A stretch of 49,214 bases of DNA from an uncultured Muribaculaceae bacterium (GCA_910587925.1 CAJUOC010000021.1:1-49214), one strand, 5' to 3'; counted from the stretch's first letter, positions 23,203 to 32,661 are shown. Translations and numbers: made by a program. The notes: generated by a model from the letters alone, not told the origin.

Positions 23203-25749
23203 ATGAGAAAGACCTTACTCAGCATGACAGCTCTCCTGTTTGGTGCTTTCGCCGCCAGTGCCGACATCTACGTCACTGTCGATGGAGCAGGCAACGGCGA
23301 CGGTACGTCATGGACTAATGCCAAAAACGCCGCAGACCTGCGCGCTCTCCTCGAAAATCCTGCCGCTCTCAACGACCAGACCATCTATCTCGGCAGCGGT
23401 GAGTATGTGCTGGTGGGCGAGGCCGACGGCCGCATCAAAATCAACGGCGACGGCTCCTCGATGTTTGCCATCCAGGGCGCTACCACCGGCGAGCCCACCG
23501 TGCTCCGCGTGAAGAAGACATACGGCCAGTGGAATCCCCGCTGGCAGATGCTTGAGATCACCGCCACCGGCATCACCTTCAACGACATCGTTTTCCACGG
23601 CACAAACACCGACAATGCCGACGAAGACGCCACCAAGCTCATCCAGGCAAAAGCCGCCGACCTTACATTCAACAACTGTGAGATCCGCTACTTCTACGAC
23701 AAAAACAGCGAGGGCCTCATCATCGCCGACGAAAACGAGATGGGCGCATCATTCTTCCGCTTCAGCCACTGCTATTTCCACCACAACGTATCCAAGCAGG
23801 GCCTTATCTCCTGCAAAGGCGACAAGGAGAATACCGCATACCTCAACGCCGTGCGTATGGAAAACAATGCCACCCTCGGCGACTGGGGCTCGGAAATCAA
23901 CTGGCGCAAGAATCTCTTCATGACCAACTGCTCGCTGAGCGGCAACTCGGCCGTGACCTGGAGCAAGGCGTCGCCGATGATCAATGCCACCGGCACCCCC
24001 GTCATCGTCAACTGCAGCTTCTACAATACCAACAACCAGGCCTCGCAGGGCACAGTCCGCACCCAGCGCGGTCTGGCCATGAACAATATCATCTTCTCCT
24101 CCTGCGGCAAGCAGTCGTTTGAGGTGGCCGACAACCAGCCCAACATCCGCGCCCTCTACAATGTGTACCGCGGCGCCAGCGACCGCTTCAGCGACGGCGG
24201 CAACAACCAGAATGTCGACGCCAAGACTCTGATGGCGCCCGTCGCCGGTGTGCTCGACGTCAAGAGCGCCCTCACCGTGGCTGCCAAGCCCTCGCTCGAC
24301 GCCATCCGCGAGGAAATCAAGAAAATCAGCGGCGGCGACCTCTTCCTCGCCTGGCTCGGCGACGACCTGACCAAGGACGCCCTCGGCAACGCCCGCGACG
24401 CACAGGCCGTGACTCCCGGCGCGCGCCAGAATATCTCCGGCGATATCCTCACCAAGGGTGCCGAGGTATATGTGGCCCCCGAGCAGCAGGGCACCGGCGA
24501 CGGCTCCAGCTTTGCCAACGCCATCGGCGCCGGTGAGTTCTACGCCCGCCTCCACGAGACCAACTCGAGCCTGGCCGGCAAGACCTTCAAGCTCTGCGGC
24601 GGCATCTTCCGCTTCCCCTACCGCGTGTATCTCCATGCCGACGGCGACTTCACCATCGAGGGCGGCTACGGCGACGACGGAGCCTCGGTAATCCTGTGCG
24701 ACTACAATTACAACGGCGAAGCCGAGATGATATCGATGGAGAAGGCCTCGCAGGAGGAGAATCCTGTGGTGACCCTGCGCAATCTCACCTTCGACGGCAA
24801 CCGCAACAAGTGGATCGGCGGCACCACCAAGTGTCTCAACATCTCCTCCGTGCAGCCCGTAATCGAGAATTGCCGCTTCACCGGCTGGTGCTTTGGCAAC
24901 GGCACCGCCGCCATCGAGACCGGCCCCGAGATGACCCTCAGGGGCGTGACCATCGACAACTGCTACGGCCAGCGCGCCATCCGCACCAACTGGGGCGGTG
25001 AAAACCGCATGTTTGCCGACGGCGTGACCATCACAGACTGCCGCTTCGGCTCCGACTGGGCCGCAGCTATCTCGCTCAAGAGCCAGGGCTATATCAACAA
25101 TGCCCTCATCCACAACAATATCTTCCAGGGCAAGGGCGACGGCACCGGCTATGGCATCAACGCCGACAACAATCTCTTCGTGGCCAACTCCACCATCGAC
25201 GGCACCCTCACCGAGGAAGGTCAGGACGGCACCAACTTCCGCGTGATGCGTGCCGCCGGCGAAGGTTACACCGGCAAGATCATCAACTCGGTATATCTCC
25301 ACCTGGGCGACGCTCTGGCCGACAACTGCGCCTCCGACGGCTACAATGTATCGACCGTCAAGGGCGACCACGAGACCGACGTGGAGCTTCCCTCGGATTG
25401 CTTCATGGCCGAGTCTTACAAGCCCGCCGTTGACTTCAACACCGTCAAGGCTACACGCGCAGCCATCGAGGCCTCGGCCAAGGCTGTCGGCACCAAGGGC
25501 AATGACTTTGTGGCCTGGCTCGGCGACGGTATCGCCAAGGATATCGCCGGTACCGACCGCTCGGCCGATGGTTTCCACCCCGGCGCATATGAGTATGCTC
25601 CTGTCGACGGCGTGGCCGGCGTGCAAGTAGAGGGTGCACTTCCGGTGGCCTACTACGACCTCAAGGGCATCCGCCTCACTGAGCCTGTCAAGGGTATCAA
25701 CATCGTGAAGATGAGCGACGGCAGCGCACGCAAGCTCATCGTCAAGTAA
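23203..25749 (+). CDS. Secreted double beta-helix protein with Por-like C-terminal tail
   Basis: An 848-aa exported protein with a type I signal peptide (about 1-20, ending ASA). It has two beta-helix modules of the same type as in the neighbours. Module one (about 21-405) opens with GNGDGTSWTNAKNAADL and closes with AWLGDDLTKDALGNARD. Module two (about 415-815) opens with GTGDGSSFANAIGAGEF and closes with AWLGDGIAKDIAGTDRS and HPGAYEY. The last ~32 residues (VAYYDLKGIRL, then KGINIVKMSDG, then KLIVK) match the tails of the proteins at 37322-44852 and 45405-48350. This resembles a type IX-like sorting tail rather than a lipoprotein anchor. It is bounded by hairpins on both sides and may be expressed differently from the rest of the operon. 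Confidence 0.83.
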   Translation: MRKTLLSMTALLFGAFAASADIYVTVDGAGNGDGTSWTNAKNAADLRALLENPAALNDQTIYLGSGEYVLVGEADGRIKINGDGSSMFAIQGATTGEPTVLRVKKTYGQWNPRWQMLEITATGITFNDIVFHGTNTDNADEDATKLIQAKAADLTFNNCEIRYFYDKNSEGLIIADENEMGASFFRFSHCYFHHNVSKQGLISCKGDKENTAYLNAVRMENNATLGDWGSEINWRKNLFMTNCSLSGNSAVTWSKASPMINATGTPVIVNCSFYNTNNQASQGTVRTQRGLAMNNIIFSSCGKQSFEVADNQPNIRALYNVYRGASDRFSDGGNNQNVDAKTLMAPVAGVLDVKSALTVAAKPSLDAIREEIKKISGGDLFLAWLGDDLTKDALGNARDAQAVTPGARQNISGDILTKGAEVYVAPEQQGTGDGSSFANAIGAGEFYARLHETNSSLAGKTFKLCGGIFRFPYRVYLHADGDFTIEGGYGDDGASVILCDYNYNGEAEMISMEKASQEENPVVTLRNLTFDGNRNKWIGGTTKCLNISSVQPVIENCRFTGWCFGNGTAAIETGPEMTLRGVTIDNCYGQRAIRTNWGGENRMFADGVTITDCRFGSDWAAAISLKSQGYINNALIHNNIFQGKGDGTGYGINADNNLFVANSTIDGTLTEEGQDGTNFRVMRAAGEGYTGKIINSVYLHLGDALADNCASDGYNVSTVKGDHETDVELPSDCFMAESYKPAVDFNTVKATRAAIEASAKAVGTKGNDFVAWLGDGIAKDIAGTDRSADGFHPGAYEYAPVDGVAGVQVEGALPVAYYDLKGIRLTEPVKGINIVKMSDGSARKLIVK

Positions 25750-25767
25750 TCCATTTCACTGCATCAG

Positions 25768-25797
25768 ATGTAACCTCGGCTCCGGCCGGGGTTACAT
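25768..25797 (+). terminator. Terminator after the double beta-helix gene
   Basis: ATGTAACCTCGGC (25768-25780) pairs with GCCGGGGTTACAT (25785-25797) around TCCG, with one G-T pair, followed by ACTTTTCGC. It probably separates the transport and binding genes from the phosphatase/glycosidase block. No good promoter is visible between it and 25847, so it may be partial. Confidence 0.75.
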
Positions 25798-25846
25798 ACT
25801 TTTCGCTCTCTCCGCCCTATATATGTCAACGTATATGTCAATCTCG

Positions 25847-27010
25847 ATGAAAAATATAAGTATATTGATAGCGGTGGTGCTCCTGCCGCTGTGTGCCCGG
25901 GCTATAAGGATTTCATCGGGCCCGTATCTGCAGAATGTCACAGACAATGCCGCCTCGATAGTGTGGCGCACCGACAAGCCCGCCACTGCGTGGGTGGAGG
26001 TGGCCCCCGACGACGGCACCGACTTCTATGCCTGCTCGCGTCCGAGATATTACTCGCTCAACATCGGACGCGCGGTCATCGACACTCTGCATACCGTCAC
26101 GCTCGAGGGACTCTCGCCCGACACCCGATACCGCTATCGTATCTTCTCTGAGGAGGTGCTCGACCGGGTGCCCTGGCATATAAACTACGGCGGCATCGCC
26201 GCCTCTGACATATGGCAGCACAAGCCGCTGACGTTCCGCACTCTCAATCCCGCGGGCGACTCGGTGCATTTCAAGGTGGTAAATGATATCCACGCCGATG
26301 GCGAGACCCTGGCCGACCTGGTCAAGGGCATTACTCCCGACAATACCGATTTCGTGATATACAACGGCGACATGGTGTCGTGGATGCGCACCGAGCAGCA
26401 GATATTTGATGATTTCATCAATCTGAGCTGCGACAAGTTTGCCAAGGAAGTGCCTTTTTTCATGGTGCGCGGCAATCACGAGACCCGCGGCGAGTGGTGC
26501 ACGGAGTACATGCGCTACTTCCCGACTCCCACCGGGATGCCTTACTATACCTTCCGCGACGGACCCGTATTTTTTGTGGTGCTCGACAGCGGCGAGGACA
26601 AGCCCGACGACGATATCGAGTACTCGCGCACCTCGTATTTCGACGACTACCGCACCCGCCAGGCCAAGTGGCTCGAGGGGGTGATTGCGAGCGAGGAGTT
26701 CAAGTCGGCTCCCTACAAGGTGGTGGTCGTGCACATGCCTCCGGTGATAGCCGAGTGGCACGGTATCATCGACGCCAAAAATAAATTTCTGCCGCTGCTC
26801 AACGGGGCCGGCGTCGACCTGATGCTTGCCGGGCATTTCCATCAGTTTATCTACACCGGAGCAGGCGAGAAAGAGCCCGATTTCCCCATCATCATCAATT
26901 CCAACAAGGATGTACTCGACATCAATGCCGACGGCAACCGCATCAAAGTCGATGTGGTAGACCGCGCCGGCAAGACTCTCCACACATACACTTATCCCGG
27001 GAAGAAATGA
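25847..27010 (+). CDS. Purple-acid-phosphatase-like metallophosphoesterase
   Basis: Predicted exported phosphomonoesterase or phosphodiesterase, 387 aa. After a signal peptide (MKNISILIAVVLLPLCARA) an N-terminal fibronectin-like PAP domain (about 20-120, SGPYLQNVTDNAASIVWRT) precedes a calcineurin-like core. Metal ligands are all visible: D147 and H149 (NDIHADG), D175 (YNGDM), N210-H211-E212 (GNHE), H296 (VVHMPP) and H330/H332 (GHFH). ATG 25847 is the third in-frame ATG in a short cluster (25823, 25835, 25847) and gives the cleanest signal peptide. Its stop overlaps the next start (ATGA). With GDPD upstream and a histidine phosphatase downstream it would remove the phosphate left after diester cleavage. 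Confidence 0.88.
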   Translation: MKNISILIAVVLLPLCARAIRISSGPYLQNVTDNAASIVWRTDKPATAWVEVAPDDGTDFYACSRPRYYSLNIGRAVIDTLHTVTLEGLSPDTRYRYRIFSEEVLDRVPWHINYGGIAASDIWQHKPLTFRTLNPAGDSVHFKVVNDIHADGETLADLVKGITPDNTDFVIYNGDMVSWMRTEQQIFDDFINLSCDKFAKEVPFFMVRGNHETRGEWCTEYMRYFPTPTGMPYYTFRDGPVFFVVLDSGEDKPDDDIEYSRTSYFDDYRTRQAKWLEGVIASEEFKSAPYKVVVVHMPPVIAEWHGIIDAKNKFLPLLNGAGVDLMLAGHFHQFIYTGAGEKEPDFPIIINSNKDVLDINADGNRIKVDVVDRAGKTLHTYTYPGKK

Positions 27011-28326
27011 CGATGATAAAAGCATCGCGGCTGATACTGCTGGCGGCTGCTCTGCTTGCGGCGCAGCCACAGGTGTGCTGTGCGCAGGCCTGCACCGAGG
27101 CTCAGTCGCCCTCCCGGGAGGTGCTTGCCGACAAGATGCTGTCGACGACCAATCACCGCCGCTATCCCGAGTCGACGGCCGCCGTGGCTGAGGCTCCCGA
27201 GGGCTATGTGCCCTTCCATATCAGTACATACGCCCGCCATGGCTCGCGTTTCCTGCTCAAGCGCGACGATTATGCCGATGCGCTCGCGCCGCTCTGCCGG
27301 GCCGGGCAGGCCGGAGTACTCACGCCGGCAGGCCGCCGGGTCAAGCGCTGCATCGAGGCTGTCCTTGCCAAGGCCGACGAGGGCCGGTACGGTGAGCTGA
27401 CCGCTGTGGGGCGCAGCCAGCACCGCGGCATCGCCCGCCGTATGTATGCCCGCTTCCCCGAGGTATTTGCCGACTCGGCCTCGGTCGACGCCCGCTCGAC
27501 AAATGTGCTGCGGTGTGTCATGTCGATGATGGCGCAGTGTCTGGAGCTGCAGTCGCTCAACCCCGCGCTCCGTATCACACATGATGCCAGCGAGGCCGAT
27601 ATGCGATATCTCAACGACATCGCGGGCGCCGACTCACTGCATGCCCGGTATCACGGGATGCGGCGGGCAGAGAAGGAGCGCCGCATCGGCCGGCTCGACC
27701 CGGCCAGGGTCATGGCCACCCTTTACGACAGTCCCGCCTGGATAAGTGAAAATATCACCGACCCCTGCCGGGATTATTACAACCTCTTTTACGTGGCATC
27801 AAACATGCAGAGCCACGAAGACAGCGGCCTCGACTTCATGTGGCTGTTCACGCCCGAGGAGTGCCGCGACCTGTGGCAGGTCAACAATGTCGACTGGTAT
27901 CTCCACTCGGGCAGCACACCGCTTACCGCCCGCCGGATGCCCTTCCAGCAGCAGAGCCTTCTGGCAGAGCTTATCGCCGACGGCGACCGCGCGGCCGCAT
28001 CGCGCCGCCACACGGCATCGCTGCGTTTTGGTCACGAGAGCATCGTGCTCCCCACGGTGGTGCTGCTCGATATCGACGGTTTCGGCTACGACTCAGACGA
28101 TTTAGACTCGGTATCGGAGCACTGGGGATGTCATCGCGCCTTCCCTATGGCCGCCAACCTGCAGATGGTATTTTATGAAAACACGGCCGACCCGGGCGCC
28201 GACGTGCTCGTGCGCCTGCTGCTCAATGAGCAAGACGCCCGTCTGCCGCTCAACCCTGTATCTCCGTCGTTTTACCGATGGGCCGACTTCTCGGCTTTCT
28301 ATAAAGAAAAACTCAACTTGCAATGA
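27007..28326 (+). CDS. MINPP-like histidine phosphatase (HP2 clade)
   Basis: Branch-2 histidine acid phosphatase, 439 aa, similar in organisation to multiple inositol-polyphosphate phosphatases known from gut Bacteroides. A signal peptide (to about residue 26, ending CCAQ) is followed by the catalytic RHGSRFL motif (R77-H78-G79), a mid-region helical lobe, and a late FGHES (H343-E344). The latter fits the HAE-type proton donor of MINPPs better than the HD of classical acid phosphatases and phytases. Substrates of the family are phosphorylated inositols and sugars; the true substrate here is unknown. It overlaps both neighbours by four bases (ATGA), so it is translationally coupled to the PAP-like enzyme and GH97. 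Confidence 0.82.
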   Translation: MTMIKASRLILLAAALLAAQPQVCCAQACTEAQSPSREVLADKMLSTTNHRRYPESTAAVAEAPEGYVPFHISTYARHGSRFLLKRDDYADALAPLCRAGQAGVLTPAGRRVKRCIEAVLAKADEGRYGELTAVGRSQHRGIARRMYARFPEVFADSASVDARSTNVLRCVMSMMAQCLELQSLNPALRITHDASEADMRYLNDIAGADSLHARYHGMRRAEKERRIGRLDPARVMATLYDSPAWISENITDPCRDYYNLFYVASNMQSHEDSGLDFMWLFTPEECRDLWQVNNVDWYLHSGSTPLTARRMPFQQQSLLAELIADGDRAAASRRHTASLRFGHESIVLPTVVLLDIDGFGYDSDDLDSVSEHWGCHRAFPMAANLQMVFYENTADPGADVLVRLLLNEQDARLPLNPVSPSFYRWADFSAFYKEKLNLQ

Positions 28327-30431
28327 AAAAACACGCGCTATTACTATTGTCGTCATCTCTTGCCGTCGCTACGGCGTCGGCTGTGGAGGTAAGCTCGCCG
28401 TCGGGCACAGTCCGGGCCGATTTCAATGTCGAAAACGGAGTGCCGGTCTACTCGGTATCATATAAGGGCGAGAAGGTGGTATTACCCTCGAGGATGGGTC
28501 TGAGGCTCGTCGGCGCCGACGACCTTACCGACGGCTTTGAGCTGCTCGGTACCGACACCTCCGCCTTCGACGAGACCTGGCAGCCGGTGTGGGGCGAAAG
28601 CAGCCACATCCGCAATCACTACAATGAGCTGACCGCGCGCCTGTCGCAGCCCGCCACCGGCCGGCGCATGGATGTCAAATTCCGCGTCTACGACGACGGT
28701 GTCGGCTTCCGCTATGAATTCCCGCAGGAGGGCCGCCTCAACTATTTTGTGATCGAGGACGAGCGCACCGAGTTTGCCATGCCCGGCGACATCACGGCCT
28801 GGTGGATTACCGGCGACTACGACACTCAGGAATATGAATACAATCAGAGCCGCCTCTCCGAGATTCGCGCCATCAACTCCAATGGCGTGGAGGGCAATCT
28901 CTCGCAGACACAGTTCTCGCCCACCGGGGTGCAGACCTCGCTTCAGCTCAAGACCGACGAGGGTATATACCTCAATATCCATGAGGCGGCGCTTGTCGAC
29001 TACTCGTGTCTGCACCTCGAGCTCGACGACAAAAACTTTGTATTCACATCGTGGCTCACCCCCGACGCGCAAGGCAACAAGGGTCACCTTCAGACTCCCT
29101 GCACCTCTCCGTGGCGCACGCTCATCATGAGCGATGACGCCCGCGACATCCTCGCATCCAATCTGGTACTCAATCTCAATGAGCCTTGCCGCTACGACGA
29201 TACCTCGTGGATAAAGCCCGTGAAATATATCGGCGTATGGTGGGAAATGATAGGCCACGACAAGCCCTGGGCCTATACCTACGACCTGCCCTCGGTAAAG
29301 CTCGACCGTGTCGACTACTCCAATCTGAAACCCAACGGGGTGCATCCCGCCAACAATGACAACGTGAAGCGGTATATCGACTTTGCCGCGGCCCACGGTT
29401 TCGACCAGGTGCTGGTCGAGGGCTGGAATATCGGCTGGGAAGACTGGTCGGGCAATAAGAAAGATTATGTCTTTGACTTCCAGACCCCGTATCCCGACTT
29501 CGATATCGCCATGCTCAACGACTACGCCCACTCAAAGGGTGTGCGCCTGATGATGCATCATGAGACGTCGTCGTCGGTGCGCAACTACGAGCGCCACATG
29601 GAGGCCGCCTATCGCCTGATGGACAAGTATGGCTACAACTCGGTCAAGAGCGGCTACGTGGGCGATATACTCCCGCGCGGCGAGCACCACTACGGCCAGT
29701 GGATGTGCAATCACTACCTCTACGCCCTCACCGAAGCCGCCAAGCACAAAATCATGGTGAATGCCCACGAGGCTGTGCATCCGACCGGCCTTTGCCGCAC
29801 ATATCCCAACCTCATCGGCAACGAGAGCGCCCGCGGCACGGAGTATGAGTCGTTTGTGGGCAACTCCACCTCGCACACCTGCATCCTGCCCTTCACCCGC
29901 CTGCAGGGCGGCCCCATGGACTATACTCCGGGTATATTTGAAAATGACCTGAGTAAATTCAACCCCGCCAAGACCTCACACGTCAACACCACCATCTGCC
30001 GCCAGCTGGCTCTGTACGTGACGATGTACTCGCCGCTGCAGATGGCCGCCGATGTGCCCGAGGTATACGAGCGGTTTATGGATGCATTCCAGTTTATCAA
30101 GGATGTGGCGGTCGACTGGGACAAGTCGGTATACCTCGAGGCGGAGCCTGCCGCATACATCACCGCCGCCCGCAAGGCCAAGGGCAGCGACGAGTGGTAT
30201 CTGGGCGCCATCTCGGCCGATGCCCGCAAGAGCAAGCTCAAGCTCGACTTCCTCGACCCGACCATCACCTATGAGGCCACCATCTATGCCGACGCTCCCG
30301 ACGCCCACTATCTGACCAACCCGCAGGCATATAAGATCTCCAAAAAGAAAGTGACCTCGAAAAGCGACCTGAGCCTCAATATCGCCCCCGGCGGCGGATG
30401 TGCCGTGTCGTTCAAACCCGTAGTGAGATGA
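28323..30431 (+). CDS. GH97 inverting alpha-glucosidase, SusB-like
   Basis: A 702-aa exported glycoside hydrolase of family 97, releasing alpha-linked sugar from a non-reducing end in the periplasm. A signal peptide (MKKHALLLLSSSLAVATASA) precedes an N-terminal beta-sandwich, a central TIM barrel and a C-terminal sheet. The three acidic residues of inverting GH97a enzymes are present: E414 (MMHHETS), E483 (NAHEAVHPTG) and E507 (RGTEYES). Their spacings (69 and 24 residues) equal those of E439, E508 and E532 of Bacteroides SusB. VKSGYVGDILPRGEHHYGQW is also SusB-like, and the Asp nucleophile of the retaining GH97b group is absent. The expected activity is therefore alpha-glucosidase rather than alpha-galactosidase. 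The start overlaps the MINPP-like stop (ATGA). Confidence 0.93.
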   Translation: MKKHALLLLSSSLAVATASAVEVSSPSGTVRADFNVENGVPVYSVSYKGEKVVLPSRMGLRLVGADDLTDGFELLGTDTSAFDETWQPVWGESSHIRNHYNELTARLSQPATGRRMDVKFRVYDDGVGFRYEFPQEGRLNYFVIEDERTEFAMPGDITAWWITGDYDTQEYEYNQSRLSEIRAINSNGVEGNLSQTQFSPTGVQTSLQLKTDEGIYLNIHEAALVDYSCLHLELDDKNFVFTSWLTPDAQGNKGHLQTPCTSPWRTLIMSDDARDILASNLVLNLNEPCRYDDTSWIKPVKYIGVWWEMIGHDKPWAYTYDLPSVKLDRVDYSNLKPNGVHPANNDNVKRYIDFAAAHGFDQVLVEGWNIGWEDWSGNKKDYVFDFQTPYPDFDIAMLNDYAHSKGVRLMMHHETSSSVRNYERHMEAAYRLMDKYGYNSVKSGYVGDILPRGEHHYGQWMCNHYLYALTEAAKHKIMVNAHEAVHPTGLCRTYPNLIGNESARGTEYESFVGNSTSHTCILPFTRLQGGPMDYTPGIFENDLSKFNPAKTSHVNTTICRQLALYVTMYSPLQMAADVPEVYERFMDAFQFIKDVAVDWDKSVYLEAEPAAYITAARKAKGSDEWYLGAISADARKSKLKLDFLDPTITYEATIYADAPDAHYLTNPQAYKISKKKVTSKSDLSLNIAPGGGCAVSFKPVVR

Positions 30432-30459
30432 CACTGCGATTAACCTTTCTGGACGTGAA

Positions 30460-32661
30460 ATGAGAAAGACAGACTGTCTGCTGATTGCGGCGCTCGCCCT
30501 ATCTGTGCCGCTGTGTGCCCGGGCTGCCGATGAGGCCGGCAAGGTGATACGCATCGCCACCGACGCCACCGACCTGGTGCTCACCGTGGGTGACAACGGG
30601 CGCCTCTATCAGTCGTATCTCGGCCCGAAGCTGCTCGACGAGGCCGATCTCGGCAAGCTGCCGTGGATACGCCGCGGCAGCGGCACGCCGGTACCCAATC
30701 AAGGTTGGGAGGTATACTCCACCTCGGGCAACGAAGATTATTTCGAGCCGGCCCTCGGCATCACCCATGCCGATGGCAATCCCTCGACATATCTCTACTA
30801 TGCCGGCTCGCGTCAGGAGCCTGTCGACGGTGGTACCATGACCACCGTCAACCTCCGCGACGACAAGTATCCGCTCGACGTCACTCTCTACTATGTGGCT
30901 TATCCCAAGGAGAATGTCATCAAGACCTGGACCGACATAAGCCATCGCGAGAAGAAGCCGGTGAGGCTCTCGCAGTATGCCTCGGCTATGCTCTATTTCG
31001 ACGAGCCGGAGTATTATCTCACCGAGTTTGCCGGCGACTGGGCGCGCGAGGCGCAGATGACCGGCCAGCCTTTGCGGTTTGGCAAGAAGGTGGTCGATAC
31101 AAAGCTCGGCAGCCGGGCGGCATGGTTTGTCAGCCCGCTCTTTGAGGTCGGGCTCGACGGCCCGGCCCGTGAAGACACGGGCCGCGTGCTCATGGGCACT
31201 CTGGGCTGGACGGGCAATTTCCGCTTCACCTTTGAGGTCGACAATATGGGCTATCTCCGCGTCATCCCGGGGATAAACCCATATGCCTCGGTATACGAGC
31301 TCAAGAGCGGCGACACTTTCACCACTCCCGAGTTTATCTTCACCCTGAGCGACCGCGGCACCGGCCAAGGCAGCCGCGACCTGCACGACTGGGCACGCCG
31401 GTACTCGGTAAAAGACGGCGGGGCCGACCGCCTTACTCTGCTCAACAACTGGGAGAATACCTACTTCCGCTTTGACCAGCCGCTGCTCGCATCGCTGATG
31501 AAGGATGCCCGCTCGCTGGGCGTGGATATGTTTCTGCTCGACGACGGATGGTTTGGCAACAAGCACCCGCGCAACGACGACCGTGCCGGCCTGGGCGACT
31601 GGGAGCCAAACCGCGTGAAACTCCCCGGCGGTATCAAGGCATTGACCGATGCCGCGCGCGATGCCGGTGTAAAATTCGGCCTGTGGATTGAGCCCGAGAT
31701 GGTGAGCCCGCGCAGCGAGCTCTTTGAGAAGCATCCCGACTGGGCCATACGCCAGCCCAACCGCGATACCTACTATTCACGCAATCAGCTCGTGCTCGAT
31801 ATGAGCAATCCCGAGGTGCAGGATTACGTTTTTGGCGTGATCGACGGGATTCTAACCGAAAACCCCGGCGTGGCTTACTTCAAGTGGGACTGCAACAGCC
31901 CCATCACCAATATTTACTCGCCCTATCTCAAAGACCGGCAGGGCAATATGTATGTCGACCACGTGCGCGGCGTATACAATGTGATGGAGCGCGTCAGCGC
32001 GAAGTATCCCCGGGTGCCCATGATGCTCTGCTCGAGCGGAGGCGCACGCTGCGATTATGAGGCGCTGAAGCACTTCACCGAGTTTTGGTGCAGCGACAAT
32101 ACCGACCCCCTGGAGCGGGTATACATACAGTGGGGCTTCTCCCACTTCTTCCCCGCAAAGGCCATGGCCTCGCATGTCACGAGCTGGAACAAGAGCGCGA
32201 GCATCAAATTCCGCACCGACGTGGCCTCGATGTGCCGGCTCGGCTTCGACATCGGCCTGCAGGAGCTGGATGAGCGCGAGCTCGAGTTCTGCCGGCAGGC
32301 CGTGGCCAATTGGAAGCGTCTGCAGCCCGCCATCATGGACGGCACCCAGTATCGCCTCGTATCTCCCTATGAGAGCAATCATGCCGTGGTGGAATACGTC
32401 GACAGCGACCGTCGGAAGGGGGTGGTATTTGCCTACAACCTCGCTCCGCGTTTCCGCGACCCGGTGCGTCGGGTAAAGCTCCGCGGCCTCGACCCTGCCG
32501 CCGGATACCGCGTCGCCGAGATCAACCTCATGCCCGGCGCCAAGCCATCGCTGGCCGAGCATGGCGCCACCTGCAGCGGCGACTACCTCATGAAGGTGGG
32601 CCTCGACCTGCTCAAAGCCGACCCCGCCACCAGCACCGTCGTCGAGCTCACCGCCCTTTGA
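30460..32661 (+). CDS. GH36 alpha-galactosidase
   Basis: A 733-aa exported retaining alpha-galactosidase that removes terminal alpha-D-galactose. A signal peptide ends near ARA (about residue 22). An N-terminal beta-supersandwich (to about 330) is followed by a TIM barrel with FLLDDGWFG, the nucleophile D477 in YFKWDCN, the CSSGGARCDYEAL loop and the acid/base D546 in FWCSDNTDPLERV; a C-terminal antiparallel domain ends the protein. The motif set is that of group I GH36 enzymes (AgaA/RafA type). It begins 28 bases after the GH97 stop and is the last gene of the locus. With GH97 it would strip alpha-Gal and then alpha-Glc residues. Confidence 0.94.
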   Translation: MRKTDCLLIAALALSVPLCARAADEAGKVIRIATDATDLVLTVGDNGRLYQSYLGPKLLDEADLGKLPWIRRGSGTPVPNQGWEVYSTSGNEDYFEPALGITHADGNPSTYLYYAGSRQEPVDGGTMTTVNLRDDKYPLDVTLYYVAYPKENVIKTWTDISHREKKPVRLSQYASAMLYFDEPEYYLTEFAGDWAREAQMTGQPLRFGKKVVDTKLGSRAAWFVSPLFEVGLDGPAREDTGRVLMGTLGWTGNFRFTFEVDNMGYLRVIPGINPYASVYELKSGDTFTTPEFIFTLSDRGTGQGSRDLHDWARRYSVKDGGADRLTLLNNWENTYFRFDQPLLASLMKDARSLGVDMFLLDDGWFGNKHPRNDDRAGLGDWEPNRVKLPGGIKALTDAARDAGVKFGLWIEPEMVSPRSELFEKHPDWAIRQPNRDTYYSRNQLVLDMSNPEVQDYVFGVIDGILTENPGVAYFKWDCNSPITNIYSPYLKDRQGNMYVDHVRGVYNVMERVSAKYPRVPMMLCSSGGARCDYEALKHFTEFWCSDNTDPLERVYIQWGFSHFFPAKAMASHVTSWNKSASIKFRTDVASMCRLGFDIGLQELDERELEFCRQAVANWKRLQPAIMDGTQYRLVSPYESNHAVVEYVDSDRRKGVVFAYNLAPRFRDPVRRVKLRGLDPAAGYRVAEINLMPGAKPSLAEHGATCSGDYLMKVGLDLLKADPATSTVVELTAL

